DNA of 37,932 nucleotides from Polyangiaceae bacterium (GTDB taxonomy: Bacteria; Myxococcota_A; Polyangia; Polyangiales; Polyangiaceae): the NCBI GenBank assembly GCA_009780955.1, contig WQZB01000048.1, positions 1 through 37,932 on the forward strand, written 5' to 3'. The notes under the pieces are model-generated. The model searched no databases and was not told the origin of the DNA. It worked only from the letters and a program-made list of their open reading frames with translations. This document shows, piece by piece, positions 24,436 through 33,900 of the stretch. A program made the position numbers and the translations under genes. The number at the start of each line of letters is the position of its first letter. Within the stretch, counting starts at the first letter, position 1.

Positions 24436-25455
24436 ATGCGTCTTGCTGTGATCGTCAATCGGCGCGCACGGCGACTTCGCGATGGCGGCCCGGTTTTGAG
24501 CGCCATCACGCGTGTTATGCACAGCGAGCCAAAGCGCGTGCGCTTGTTCGAGACAAGCAGTCTGTCGGATCTCGAAGCGGCCGCTGCCAAGCTTGCTGCC
24601 GATCACGGTCACGCACAGCGCGCACTCGTTATTGCCGGCGGCGACGGCTCGTATATGGCAGGCATCACCGCGCTGCATGCGGCCTTTGCAAAGAATGGCG
24701 GCGCCGAGGGCGCGCTGCCTCCAATTGCTTTGATACCAGGCGGTACCGTAAACACCGTGGCACGCAATTGGGGTTATCGAGGTGGCGGGCTGCTTTCGAT
24801 TGGAGCGATTGGCGCCATTGGCGATCGGGACGCGGCGAAGTACACTTCGCTTTTGCTTTCGGCGATCCTCACGGGCAAGGCCATCGCCACGGCGCGACCC
24901 ACGCTCCGTGTCCGAAGCTACCACGGCACCAGCGTTGTTGAACGCATTGGCTTCATCGTTGGCGCGGGACTCGTCACACGATTCTTTGAAGTCTACATGC
25001 AACAAGGGGCCCGCGGTTACCGCAGTGCAGCAAGCATCGTCATGCGCGTCTTTGGCGGATCGCTCGCAGGTGGCGCTCTTGCGCGTCGCGTTCTCGAGCC
25101 TGCTCGCTGCCAGCTCGAAGTCGATGGCGTGCGTGCGCCATTCGATCGAACCAGCCTCGTTTGCGCCAGCGTCGTGCGCGATCTTGGCCTCGGCCTGCGC
25201 CTGCTGTACCGCGCCGGCGAAAGTCGCGAGCGCTTCCACATCGTTGCAACGCCCCTCGATCCTTCACGGCTTGGCCCGCAGCTGCCACTCGTGCTCGCGG
25301 GAAAGCCCCTTTTCGGCACGCGCGTCGACGTTCTTGCGCGGAAGGCAACACTCACCATGCCGAACGAGGGCGCGTTCGTTCTCGACGGTGAGCTTGAAGC
25401 AGGCGAGCGCGTGGAGATCGAAGCCGGCCCCACGATCCAAGTGTTTAGCGTGTAG
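24436..25455 (+). CDS. Diacylglycerol/sphingosine-type lipid kinase family protein
   Basis: This is a 339-residue member of the DAGK catalytic-domain family (YegS/BmrU/DgkB-like), which phosphorylates lipids such as diacylglycerol at the membrane. It opens MRLAVIVNRRARRLR. The nucleotide loop is GGDGSY in VIAGGDGSYMAG, and GGTVNTVARNWGY matches the family's GGTxNxxA block. The C-terminal beta domain ends with FVLDGELEAGERVEIEAGP, the usual DGE-type motif. The ATG at 24436 fits the family N-terminus. It is divergent from tatT, with 84 bases between them. The TAG stop (25453-25455) is the first triplet of repeat cluster C. Confidence 0.87.
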   Translation: MRLAVIVNRRARRLRDGGPVLSAITRVMHSEPKRVRLFETSSLSDLEAAAAKLAADHGHAQRALVIAGGDGSYMAGITALHAAFAKNGGAEGALPPIALIPGGTVNTVARNWGYRGGGLLSIGAIGAIGDRDAAKYTSLLLSAILTGKAIATARPTLRVRSYHGTSVVERIGFIVGAGLVTRFFEVYMQQGARGYRSAASIVMRVFGGSLAGGALARRVLEPARCQLEVDGVRAPFDRTSLVCASVVRDLGLGLRLLYRAGESRERFHIVATPLDPSRLGPQLPLVLAGKPLFGTRVDVLARKATLTMPNEGAFVLDGELEAGERVEIEAGPTIQVFSV

Positions 25456-25694
25456 GGGCGCGATTCATCGCGCCCTTGGGATCGACCAATGGCATGGGGT
25501 TGCCGCGGTCGGGCGCCATGAATGGCGCCCCTACGAATATGCGTTTTTGTTGGCGGTTGCGTGTAGGGGCGTATGGCCATACGCCCATAGGCATGTGCGT
25601 CGTGTTGAACGCAATGTGGGGCGGCCACAGGGGGCCGCCCCTACGGATATGCGTTTTTTGGGTCGTAGGGGCAGACCTCCGTGTCTGCCCCCTA
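25453..25694. repeat. Family 1 repeat, cluster C (four units)
   Basis: Unit 1 is 25453-25533, with two cores as in cluster A. Unit 2 begins TAGGGGCGTATGGCCATACG (25563-25589). Unit 3 is 25616-25643 (GGGGCGGCCACAGGGGGCCG...CCTA). Unit 4 is 25666-25694 (TAGGGGCAGACCTCCGTGTC...CCCCCTA). The linkers repeat CGAATATGCGTTTTT or CGGATATGCGTTTTTT. The cluster fills the gap between two convergent genes and gives the TAG stop to both: the lipid kinase at its left end and the histidine kinase at its right end. Confidence 0.9.
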
Positions 25695-27077
25695 CGTCGG
25701 TGGGTTTTTGGCGTTGGGAGGAGCTGCGGGCAATTGGGCGCGAAACACGGCTCCTTTGCCGCCTGGACCTTGCTCGAGCGTGACGTCACCGCCGTGCACA
25801 CGCGCAATCTCGCGCACGATGGCAAGTCCAAGCCCTGAGCCAACATCGCGGCGCCGCTCGGCGTTGGCGCGGAAGAATGGCTCGAAAACGCGCTCGCGAT
25901 CGTGCTGGGCTACGCCCGGCCCGTCGTCGGTCACGGTAACATGCACAATGTTGCCATGGCTCTTGGCGCGCACGGTTACCCGCCCGCCGTCGGGGCTGTG
26001 GCGAACGGCGTTGTCGAGGAGATTTTTCAGCATGCGTTCGAGATCCATGGCATGGCCGAGCACGTTCGAGCCGTCTGTGTCGAGTTCGACGCGGACGTGC
26101 TTCCGCGTTGTTTCACGCTCGACCCAGGCTGCGGCGCTGCGTGCGACCTCGCCCAACGAAACGGGCGTGAGCGACGCTTCGCGATCGGCGCCAAGGCGTG
26201 CAAGGGCCAGCAGATTTTCTGCGAGAGCCGTGAGGCGGCGCGTCGAGACAAGCGCTTCTTCGATGGCCGTGCGGTACTCTTCGGCACTTCGCGATCGCCG
26301 CAGCGCGAGCTGTAGCTCGCCATAAAGTGTGGTCAGCGGCGACCTCAATTCGTGCGCTGCGTTCGCGATGAATCGCTGCTGACTTTCTACGAGGACAGCG
26401 AGGCGCCGCACCATCTCGTCGACGTCGTTTGCGAGCTGGACGACTTCGTCGTCACCCGCTCGAAGCGCAACACGCGCGGCAAGATCTCCGGCTGCAACTT
26501 GGCGCGCCGTGCTTCCAATGGCCTCGTGTCCGCGCGTCAGGCGCCGCACGACGCGCCACACGACAACGATGGTGACGCCAATCGACGCAAGCGCCGCGGC
26601 GAGCATGACCTCACGCAGAAACGTCGTATCCTTCTCGAGATCGCTGCGCGGCGCTGCAAAGAGCAGCATTTTGTTGGTCGTCGGAATGCCCACGAGAATG
26701 GCGCGAAGCCCTTCGCCCCCATCATGGATGTCGAACGGCGTGCCGCGCGGATGACGAATGTTCTCGAGCGGGGGAGCGCCACGCGAGAAGCTCGCCGTGG
26801 AGTCGATCACCGTGCCGTCTTCGTCGTAGATGATGGCGTACTTGGCGAGCCGGCCAATGTCGTCGGCCTCGGCGCCCGCGCGGTCGGAAATGCGAAAGCC
26901 ACCGGCGCTGTTTGAACCAATCTCTGCGGCCTCTTCGTGGGCCTCGGCGCGGAGCGCATCATCGAGCTGACGTTCTTCCGACCGCTCGAAAACATAGGAC
27001 GCTGCCCAGAATGCAGACGTCACAGTGAGAGCGGTCGCGACGGAAATCGTCAGCACGAGGCGCGTGCGAAACTTCAT
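25692..27077 (-). CDS. Membrane sensor histidine kinase
   Basis: This 461-residue protein has helix 1 at about residues 8-29, an extracytoplasmic sensor of about 125 residues, and helix 2 at about 155-178. A HAMP region follows (ARQVAAGDLAARV). The phospho-acceptor is His242 in NAAHELRSPL. The N-box is LKNLLDNAVRHSP (Asn356), and DDGPGV and GSGLGLAIV are the G-boxes. All catalytic parts are intact. The ATG at 27077 overlaps the response-regulator stop by one base (TAATG), so the pair is translationally coupled. The TAG stop (25692-25694) is the terminal triplet of repeat cluster C. The signal is unknown; the sensor shows no family I recognise. Confidence 0.92.
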   Translation of the reverse strand: MKFRTRLVLTISVATALTVTSAFWAASYVFERSEERQLDDALRAEAHEEAAEIGSNSAGGFRISDRAGAEADDIGRLAKYAIIYDEDGTVIDSTASFSRGAPPLENIRHPRGTPFDIHDGGEGLRAILVGIPTTNKMLLFAAPRSDLEKDTTFLREVMLAAALASIGVTIVVVWRVVRRLTRGHEAIGSTARQVAAGDLAARVALRAGDDEVVQLANDVDEMVRRLAVLVESQQRFIANAAHELRSPLTTLYGELQLALRRSRSAEEYRTAIEEALVSTRRLTALAENLLALARLGADREASLTPVSLGEVARSAAAWVERETTRKHVRVELDTDGSNVLGHAMDLERMLKNLLDNAVRHSPDGGRVTVRAKSHGNIVHVTVTDDGPGVAQHDRERVFEPFFRANAERRRDVGSGLGLAIVREIARVHGGDVTLEQGPGGKGAVFRAQLPAAPPNAKNPPT

Positions 27078-27751
27078 TACTTTGGTGGTGGTGGCGTGCT
27101 CGTCAGCCGGTAGCCTGCGCCGCGCACGGTCTCGACCATCCACGCTGCCTCGCCGAGTTTGTCGCGAAGGCGGCTGACGTGGACTTCCACGAGATTCGAG
27201 TTTGGGTCAGACGACGTTCCCCAGATGCGTGCGAGCAGTTCTGCCCGCGACACCACGGTTCCCGCGTGATGAACGAGCTCGAAGAGCAGCTCGTACTCGC
27301 GCGTCGTAATTTCGAGCAAAGTCCCATTGAGTTTGACTTCACGTCCGAGTCTGTCGATTTCGAGCGGTCCCACGGTGAGCTTCGCGAAACCCGACGCACG
27401 CCGCACGAGCGAGCGTATTCTTGCCACGAGTTCTTCGACTTCGAACGGCTTGACGAGGTAGTCGTCGGCCCCCGTTTCGAACCCGAGTACCCGCTCGCGC
27501 AGCTCTCCTCGTGCCGTAAGCATGAGAATGGGGGTAGAAAGGCCGCTTTGCCGAAGGCGCCCGCACACCGAAAGCCCGTCGATGTCTGGCAGCATCCAGT
27601 CGAGCACGATTAAGTCGTACGTGTTCAATGATGCCATGGTGAGCGCTTCGGAGCCCGTGCTGCACGCATCGGCCGCGAACCCTTCTTCAACGAAGACGCG
27701 GCCGAGGAAGCGAGACAATTTCGCGTCATCCTCGACAACCAGGATTTTCAC
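27077..27751 (-). CDS. OmpR-family response regulator
   Basis: This 224-residue protein has a receiver domain (1-115) with acidic residues E7-D9, phospho-acceptor Asp51 in VLDWMLPD, Thr79 and Lys101 in LVKPF. A winged-helix DNA-binding domain follows (about 128-222; LEITTREYELLFELVHHAG, VHVSRLRDKLG, VRGAGYRL). The start is the GTG at 27751, since the frame upstream codes for nothing family-like. A 14-base direct repeat lies just before it and may be the protein's own binding site. It is the first gene of a pair with the histidine kinase. Confidence 0.92.
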   Translation of the reverse strand: MKILVVEDDAKLSRFLGRVFVEEGFAADACSTGSEALTMASLNTYDLIVLDWMLPDIDGLSVCGRLRQSGLSTPILMLTARGELRERVLGFETGADDYLVKPFEVEELVARIRSLVRRASGFAKLTVGPLEIDRLGREVKLNGTLLEITTREYELLFELVHHAGTVVSRAELLARIWGTSSDPNSNLVEVHVSRLRDKLGEAAWMVETVRGAGYRLTSTPPPPK

Positions 27752-27759
27752 GTGGCCAA

Positions 27760-27795
27760 AGGTAGCACCAGACCCCGCCCGAGGTAGCACCAGAC
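27760..27795 (-). promoter_or_regulatory. Direct repeat upstream of response regulator
   Basis: AGGTAGCACCAGAC occurs at 27760-27773 and again at 27782-27795, exactly 22 bases apart (two helix turns). OmpR-type regulators often bind same-face tandem repeats, though usually with 10-11 base spacing. The nearer copy ends nine bases before the GTG start, so binding here would block transcription or translation initiation. Confidence 0.45.
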
Positions 27796-27906
27796 AGGGC
27801 GTTAAGCGCATGTCATGGACCGGGCGGGCGCGGAACCCCGGCAGGGTGGTTGATCAGCAGACCCGTGCGCGCTATGGTCCCCCGCCCAGTTGGTGGCTGT
27901 CGCACT

Positions 27907-27937
27907 GCGGACCCCAATTTTGCGGTTCGCTTTTTTT
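27907..27937 (+). terminator. Terminator-like hairpin in the rimP-nusA leader
   Basis: GCGGACC (27907-27913) pairs with GGTTCGC (27924-27930), including one G-U pair, around a 10-base loop. Seven T residues follow (27931-27937). It points along the + strand and lies 42 bases before the rimP start. No + strand gene ends upstream, so it would act as an attenuator on the operon's own leader. Confidence 0.6.
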
Positions 27938-27979
27938 GTGTCCAAAACGCGGGAGGCGACGACCCCACGGCGCACCCCG

Positions 27980-28519
27980 ATGCAGCACGCTCCTTCCTCG
28001 AAAAGTTTACCCTTCCTCGATCGCGATCGGCTCCTTGGCGTAATCGAGCCGGTGGTGCGTGCACACGGGGCGGAGGTTTGGGACGTCGAGCTCAAGAACG
28101 AAAATGGGTGGGTTCTTCGCGTTTACGTCGAGCGGTTGGGAGCCGGTGCGTCCAAGTTGAGCACGAAAAGTGCGGCCATCGACCTTGAGCTGTGCTCGGC
28201 CATTGCGCGCGATTTGAGCCCCGCGCTCGACATCGAGGATCCCATTGCAGGTCATTACAACCTTGAAGTCAGCTCACCCGGAATTGAGCGGTCGCTCAGG
28301 AAAGAGGCGGACTACGAGCGATTCGCAGGGGAAAAGGCAAAGCTGAAGCTGCGCTCGGCGCTGCACGGCCAGAAGGTCTACGTTGGTCGTCTTGGGCAGG
28401 TTTCCGAGGGAAGCGTCACGCTCGACGATGGCGACAAGAGCATTGCGATACCGCTCGACGAAATCGTTCTGGCACATCTGGTGTTCGAGTTCGGAAAAAA
28501 AGCGAAGGGTAAAGCGTAA
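27980..28519 (+). CDS. rimP: Ribosome maturation factor RimP
   Basis: RimP helps assemble the 30S subunit. The protein has 179 residues. The N-terminal domain has FLDRDRLLGVIEPVVRAHGAEVWDVEL and the LEVSSPGIERSLR motif, which is the family signature (V/SSPGxxRxL). The C-terminal small barrel has LDDGDKSIAIPLDEIVLAHLVFEF. The ATG at 27980 is used; the open frame further upstream codes through the terminator hairpin and is not family-like. It is first in the rimP-nusA-ylxR-infB-DUF503-rbfA operon, 48 bases before nusA. Confidence 0.93.
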   Translation: MQHAPSSKSLPFLDRDRLLGVIEPVVRAHGAEVWDVELKNENGWVLRVYVERLGAGASKLSTKSAAIDLELCSAIARDLSPALDIEDPIAGHYNLEVSSPGIERSLRKEADYERFAGEKAKLKLRSALHGQKVYVGRLGQVSEGSVTLDDGDKSIAIPLDEIVLAHLVFEFGKKAKGKA

Positions 28520-28567
28520 AAGGAAGCCGTAACGTTTGAGCATGAAGCGGTTTCGAAAAGGAAAACG

Positions 28568-30211
28568 ATGGCCACTCAGCAGCAAGCAGCCCAAGGAGAC
28601 GTGAATCTGCTCCAAGCGATCGACATGGTCGCAAAGGAGAAGGGAATCGAGCGCTCACGCCTCGTCGCCACCATTGAGGAAGCCATCCTAAAGGCGGCCC
28701 AAAGCGTGTTCGGTGTCAATCGCGAGCTCCAAGCGAAGTTCAATGAGGAAACAGGCCAGGTCGATCTTTTCCAGTTCATGGCCGTTGTCGACGACGTTTC
28801 CGACGACGAGCGCGAGATTGCGCTCGAAGATGTGCACGAGGCAGGCCTCGACGCAGAAATCGGCGAAGAACTTGGTTTTCAAATCTTTTGGCACCCGAAC
28901 GACGCCAAGAAGGCCATTGACCAAGACAAAGAGTTTGGCGACTTGCTCATGGTCAAACAAGCTCGCTCGTCTTTCGGGCGCATTGCAGCCCAAACGGCCA
29001 AGCAGGTTCTCATTCAGCGCGTTCGTGACGAAGAGCGCGATCTCATTTTCAACGAGTACAAAGATAAAAAAGGCGAAATTATCAAAGGGGTAGTTCGCCG
29101 CTTCGAGAAGGGCAACAACTTGATTGTCGATCTCGGTCGCGCCGAAGGTGTTTTGCCTTTCCGCGAGCAAACGCCTCGTGAAACGTACCGCCCGGGCGAT
29201 CGCATCGTAGCCCTTTTGAAAGACATCGACCGCGAAGCCCGCGGTCCGCAAATCATTCTTTCGCGCGCGGATGGCAGGCTCGTCGAGAAGCTTTTCGAGG
29301 GTGAAGTCCCAGAGATTTACGAAGGTATCGTGAAGATTGTGGCATGTGCTAGGGAGCCTGGTGCACGGTCGAAAATTGCCGTCATGAGCCGCGATGCCGA
29401 CGTGGATCCGGTTGGCGCGTGCGTTGGCATGAAGGGCTCGCGTGTTCAAGCCGTGGTGCAAGAACTCCGAGGCGAAAAGATTGACATCGTGTCTTGGGAT
29501 CGCGACCCAGCGCGTTTCGTGTGCGCGGCGATTCAGCCCGCCGAGGTCAACAAGGTCATCGTCAACGAAGCCGATGGGCGCATGGAACTCGTTGTTCCCG
29601 ACGAGAAGCTTTCGCTTGCCATTGGCCGCAAGGGTCAGAACGTGCGCCTTGCATGGCACTTAACTGGCTGGAAGCTCGATATCATCAGCGAGTCGAAGTT
29701 CAAGCAAATGGAAGAGGAAGCCATCAGCCAGCTTGCCCATATCGATGGCGTGAGCGAGGCAGTGGCACGAAGCATGTACCGCATGGGGTTTCGTGCACTC
29801 GAAGAGGTTGCCGAAGCAACCGAGCAAGAGCTCGCTGGCATTCAGGGCGTTGGTGCGGACAACGCGGGCAATATCCGCGAGGCGGCCGAAACAACCATGG
29901 AAAGGCTGCGTCTTGAACGCATGCAGCAAGCATCGAGCAAGACCGAGCCGCTAACGGAAAAAGAGAAGCTTCTTTTCGTTCGCGGTGTAGGCGAGCGCAC
30001 GGTGCAGCTTCTCGACGATGCGGGCTATCGCAGCATCGACGATATTTTGCGCGAAGACGAAGACAAGCTCGCCATCAAAACGGGCCTTGGTATCAAGAAA
30101 GCGCGCGCTCTCAAGCAGGGCGCCGAGTTTTTCTTGCAGAACGAGTGGAAACAAATCGACGCTGCCCGCAGGAGCACCGCGGCACAAAAAAACGCAAGCG
30201 TGCAGTCGTGA
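28568..30211 (+). CDS. nusA: Transcription termination/antitermination factor NusA
   Basis: NusA binds RNA polymerase and nascent RNA to control pausing, termination and antitermination. It has 547 residues. The N-terminal polymerase-binding domain (about 1-135) contains EKGIERSRLVATIEEAILKAA. An S1 domain (about 140-205) has KGVVRRFEKGNNLIVDLG. KH1 and KH2 follow, with DPVGACVGMKGSRVQAVVQEL and LAIGRKGQNVRLAWHLTGW. The C-terminus has two helix-hairpin-helix regions (LAGIQGVGADNAGNI and FVRGVGERTVQLLDDAGY). AAAAGGA at 28556-28562 is a good ribosome binding site. The ylxR fusion follows after 29 bases. In other bacteria NusA acts on its own operon leader, which is notable given the hairpin before rimP. 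Confidence 0.96.
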   Translation: MATQQQAAQGDVNLLQAIDMVAKEKGIERSRLVATIEEAILKAAQSVFGVNRELQAKFNEETGQVDLFQFMAVVDDVSDDEREIALEDVHEAGLDAEIGEELGFQIFWHPNDAKKAIDQDKEFGDLLMVKQARSSFGRIAAQTAKQVLIQRVRDEERDLIFNEYKDKKGEIIKGVVRRFEKGNNLIVDLGRAEGVLPFREQTPRETYRPGDRIVALLKDIDREARGPQIILSRADGRLVEKLFEGEVPEIYEGIVKIVACAREPGARSKIAVMSRDADVDPVGACVGMKGSRVQAVVQELRGEKIDIVSWDRDPARFVCAAIQPAEVNKVIVNEADGRMELVVPDEKLSLAIGRKGQNVRLAWHLTGWKLDIISESKFKQMEEEAISQLAHIDGVSEAVARSMYRMGFRALEEVAEATEQELAGIQGVGADNAGNIREAAETTMERLRLERMQQASSKTEPLTEKEKLLFVRGVGERTVQLLDDAGYRSIDDILREDEDKLAIKTGLGIKKARALKQGAEFFLQNEWKQIDAARRSTAAQKNASVQS

Positions 30212-30240
30212 GTTGACGAAACTAGCAAACGAAGAGCGCA

Positions 30241-30915
30241 ATGATGTTGGCTGAGACGAAAACAAGCGAGCAGCGCCGAAGACCAGAGCGACGACTAGAT
30301 AGTGTTGGTCCGGTGCGCACGTGTGCCGGGTGCGCCAAGCGCGCACCCGCAGACGAACTATTGCGTGTCATTGTCGATAATGCCGGCGTCCTTGCAGTGG
30401 ATTTGGCCAATTCTCGTTTTGGTCGCGGCGCGCATGTGCACCCATCGATCGATTGTTGGAGCAAAGCGCTGAAAGGCGGCTTCGCGAGAGCCTTCAAGAC
30501 AAGCGTGACAAGCGTGACAACAACTGTCGGCGACATGGCCACGCAGATCGTCGTCTCGGCCAACCGCCGCATCGAAGGACTTGTCTCGGGAGCGCGCCGT
30601 GCACGTCACGCAGTTGCGGGTGCCGACACGGTGCAGCAAGCCGTGCGTGATGGTACCGCGAAACTTGTCGTTGTCGCATGCGATGCCGCAGCGGCAGCGA
30701 AATTGTCCGAAATTCAACGAGCAATTTCTCAAGGCACGGCGATTGTTTGGGGCCACAAAGCCCGTCTCGGTGCACTTTTGGGGTGCGACGAGGTTGCTGT
30801 ATGTGCCGTGCTGCACGAGGGCGTGGCGGCCGCAATTTCAAGTGCATATCGCGCGTCGCAACCGTTCTTGGACGTGGCGAGGAGTGAAGCATGGTGGTGT
30901 CCGGAGGTTCGATGA
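30241..30915 (+). CDS. ylxR: YlxR (RnpM-type) domain fused to L7Ae-like domain
   Basis: This 224-residue protein joins two domains. Residues about 20-95 are YlxR/DUF448, with VRTCAGCAKRAPADELLRVI and RFGRGAHVHPSIDCWSKALKGGFARAFK. In Bacillus the YlxR homologue (RnpM) binds and modulates RNase P. Residues about 105-205 look like an L7Ae/L30e-type RNA-binding domain, as in YlxQ (VQQAVRDGTAKLVVVACDAAAAAKLSEI...). Bacillus encodes these as neighbouring genes ylxR and ylxQ between nusA and infB; here they are one protein in the same place. The first ATG of a tandem ATGATG is taken. The TGA overlaps the infB start (ATGA). Confidence 0.88.
   Translation: MMLAETKTSEQRRRPERRLDSVGPVRTCAGCAKRAPADELLRVIVDNAGVLAVDLANSRFGRGAHVHPSIDCWSKALKGGFARAFKTSVTSVTTTVGDMATQIVVSANRRIEGLVSGARRARHAVAGADTVQQAVRDGTAKLVVVACDAAAAAKLSEIQRAISQGTAIVWGHKARLGALLGCDEVAVCAVLHEGVAAAISSAYRASQPFLDVARSEAWWCPEVR
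30903..30907 (+). promoter_or_regulatory. Shine-Dalgarno for infB
   Basis: GGAGG lies four bases before the ATG at 30912, inside the end of the ylxR fusion gene. It chooses that ATG over the in-frame ATG at 30891. Confidence 0.7.
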
Positions 30916-33900
30916 GCAAGGTTCGGGTCTACGAAGTGGCGAAGCAGCTTCATCTCGATCCAAAGTCGGTTGTAGGGCTGTTTCAGTCGATCGGCGTCAC
31001 CGACGTCCGCAACCACATGAGCTCCGTCGATGTCGATGCCGTCGAGCGTCTCAAGAAGAACCTCGAGAAAAAGCAAACACACGACGTCGTGGAAGAGCGT
31101 ATCCGTCGTGGTGCAGGCACTGTTCTCAAGCGTCGCGCGGTCGCGAAACCGGCCGCAGAGCCGGTGTCTACGGCGTCGCCCGCATCTGTTCCTCCTCCTC
31201 CTCTTTCTGCCCCACCTTCAAAGGTCGTTCTCGACGAAGTGGTTTCGCGCCGTGACGTTGGAGAGCCCGCCTCGGAACTGGCAACGCGCGAAGGCGGAAT
31301 GTCGGCCTGTGACCTCGCGGATCACGAGAGCGCACGCACGCCGCCAGTTCGCGAGGCTCGCGAAGTGCCCGAAGAAGTTTGTAGCTCGAAAGACGTGGCG
31401 TCTCTACCAGCCGACAGCGCGGGCGAAGCCGCCCATCCATCTCATGAAGCTCGTATTGCACCGCACGACGTGCATGACGCGCATAACGTTGACGCCGAAG
31501 AAAGCGCACCTGCTGTTTCGGCACCATTGCCCGAGGCCCCGCCGTCCGAGGTCTTGCTGAAGGTGCCGCCAGTCGAGGCGCTGCCTGCGCCGTTGCCTCC
31601 TCTTTCGGATCGTGATTCGGATCGTGAAGGCGCTGACGTGGCTCCTCCGCTCGCGCCAATCGCGTCAGCCGTTCATGAAGTTCATGAAGATGCTATCGCC
31701 CCCGCCGCTGTTTCGGCACCATTGCCCGAGGCGATGCCAGTGGCTCCTGCGCGTGCACCGAGTGTTGATGAAATCGCCGAAGCATCCGCGGCTGCCATCG
31801 CTACTCCTGCTGTGGCCGCACCGGTCGAATCTGCGCCTGATGCGTCCGATGTGGTGGCCGCGTCGGTTGCTCCGGCATCCACAGAAGAGAAACGTGCACC
31901 AACCACCGACATTCCGCCTTCGCGCTCGACCCCAACGCCCAAGACCGGTGTTGAATATTGGGCGGGTCGTCCGGGCGTTCCAATGCCTACGCCTGTCAAC
32001 GCACCACGCACCGGCATAGGCGGAGGCGCAGCTGGCGCCATGGCGCGCCGCACCGAGTACAACCCTCGCGCCGGCTCGGCTCCGCAGCGCCCAGGCACGC
32101 GGCCCGGTGGTCCGAGCGGTGGCGGCGGGCGTGGACCTGGCGGCATGATGCAGCGTGGTGGCTCTGGTGGTCGCGGACGCCCGGGTTTTCAGCAAGTGCG
32201 TCGCGGCCCTGTCAACGTCTCCACCAAGGAGATGAGCGAGCACAAGAAAGTCATTCGCATCGAGGGTGACATCACGCTCTCGGGCATGGCTGCGAAGATG
32301 AGCCTCAAGGCAACCGAGCTCTTGATGAAGCTCCTTGGCATGGGCACGACCGGCGTTCACATCAACACGACGCTCGACGCCGACACGGCAAAGATTCTTG
32401 CGAGCGAGTTCGGTTGGGAAGTCGAAGACGTTGCCGTAAGCGAAGAAGGCGCCATTGCTGCGGCTCGCGGCGAAGACGTCAAAGAAGCTGGCGGCCCCGT
32501 TGACGACAACCTCGAGTCTCGCCCGCCGGTCGTCACGGTCATGGGCCACGTGGACCACGGAAAAACGAGCCTGCTCGACAAAATTCGCAAGGCGAATGTT
32601 GCTGGCGGCGAGGCTGGCGGCATCACGCAACACATTGGCGCTTACAAGGTGAAAACCGACAATGGCACCATTGTGTTTCTCGATACGCCGGGCCACGAGG
32701 CCTTTACCGCGATGCGAGCACGCGGCGCGGGCGCAACGGACATCGTGGTTCTCGTGGTGGCAGCCGACGACGGCGTCATGCCTCAAACCAAAGAAGCCAT
32801 TTCGCATGCAAAGGCTGCCAAGGTTCCGATCATCGTTGCCGTCAACAAAATCGATAAGGCTGCAGCCGAGCCCGACCGCGTCAAGCGCGAACTCGTTGAC
32901 CAAGGCCTTCAGCCGGAAGAGTGGGGCGGCGACACGATCTTCGTGAATGTTTCGGCGCTCACCGGCGAAGGCATTTCGCAGCTGCTCGAGATGATAGGCC
33001 TGCAGGCCGAAGTCCTCGACCTCAAAGCCAACCCGAAGAAGGCTGCGTCCGGCGTTGTGCTGGAAGCGCTGCTCGATCGCGGGCGCGGTCCGGTCGCGCG
33101 CGTTCTCGTGCAAGAAGGCACGCTCAAGGTTGGCGATTTCGTTTTGGCGGGTCCTGGCTTTGGCAAAGTTCGCGCGATGACCAACGAGCACGGCAAGCAT
33201 GTGCACGAGGCCGCGCCGTCCACGCCGGTCGAAATCCTCGGCTTGTCCGATGTGCCGGGCGCAGGCGATCCACTCCACGCTGTCAAAGATCCAAAGAAGG
33301 CACAAGAAATCGCGGAGAGCCGCAAAGTCAAACGCGACAAGAGCCTTGTTGCGACCGATGCGCGTATCTCACTCGAGGGTCTTGTCGAGCGCATGCAGTC
33401 GGCCGACCAGCAAGAGCTCCGCGTCATCATCAAAGGCGACGTTCAGGGCTCGCTCGAGGCGCTTGCGAGCGCTTTCAACAAGCTGACGACCGAGCGAGTG
33501 AAACTTTCGATGATTCACGCCGGCGTTGGTGCCATTACCGAAGGCGATGTGAATCTTGCGATTGCGTCCAAGGCAATCATTGTTGGCTTCAGCGTTCGCC
33601 CGGCAGGCAAAGCCGCGTCGCTCGCCGAAGAAAACAAGATCGAAATTCGCCTTTATTCGATTATTTACGACGCCGTCGACGACGTAAAGCGAGCGATGGA
33701 AGGCCTTCTTCCAACGACGAAAGTCGAGAAAACCACCGGCAAAGCAGAAGTTCGCGCCATCTTCAAGATTCGCGGTGTGGTTGTGGCCGGCTGCTACGTC
33801 GTCCAAGGCAAAGTCGTTCGCGGTGGTCAAGCGCGGCTCATTCGCGATGGCGCCATGATTTGGGACGGCAAAATGGCGGCACTCAAGCGATTCAAGGAAG

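Noticed and set aside
24352..25239. Upstream extension of tatT to a 626-codon frame
   Set aside because: It runs antisense through the lipid kinase gene; the lipoprotein signal peptide begins at the ATG at 24351.
25453..25694. Repeat cluster C as a CRISPR array
   Set aside because: The units are palindromic with different cores, spacing is irregular, there are no constant repeats with equal-length spacers, and no cas genes are near.
31665..33305. Long minus-strand frame of 546 codons opposite infB
   Set aside because: It is antisense to the IF-2 linker and G domain; the peptide has no recognisable domain.
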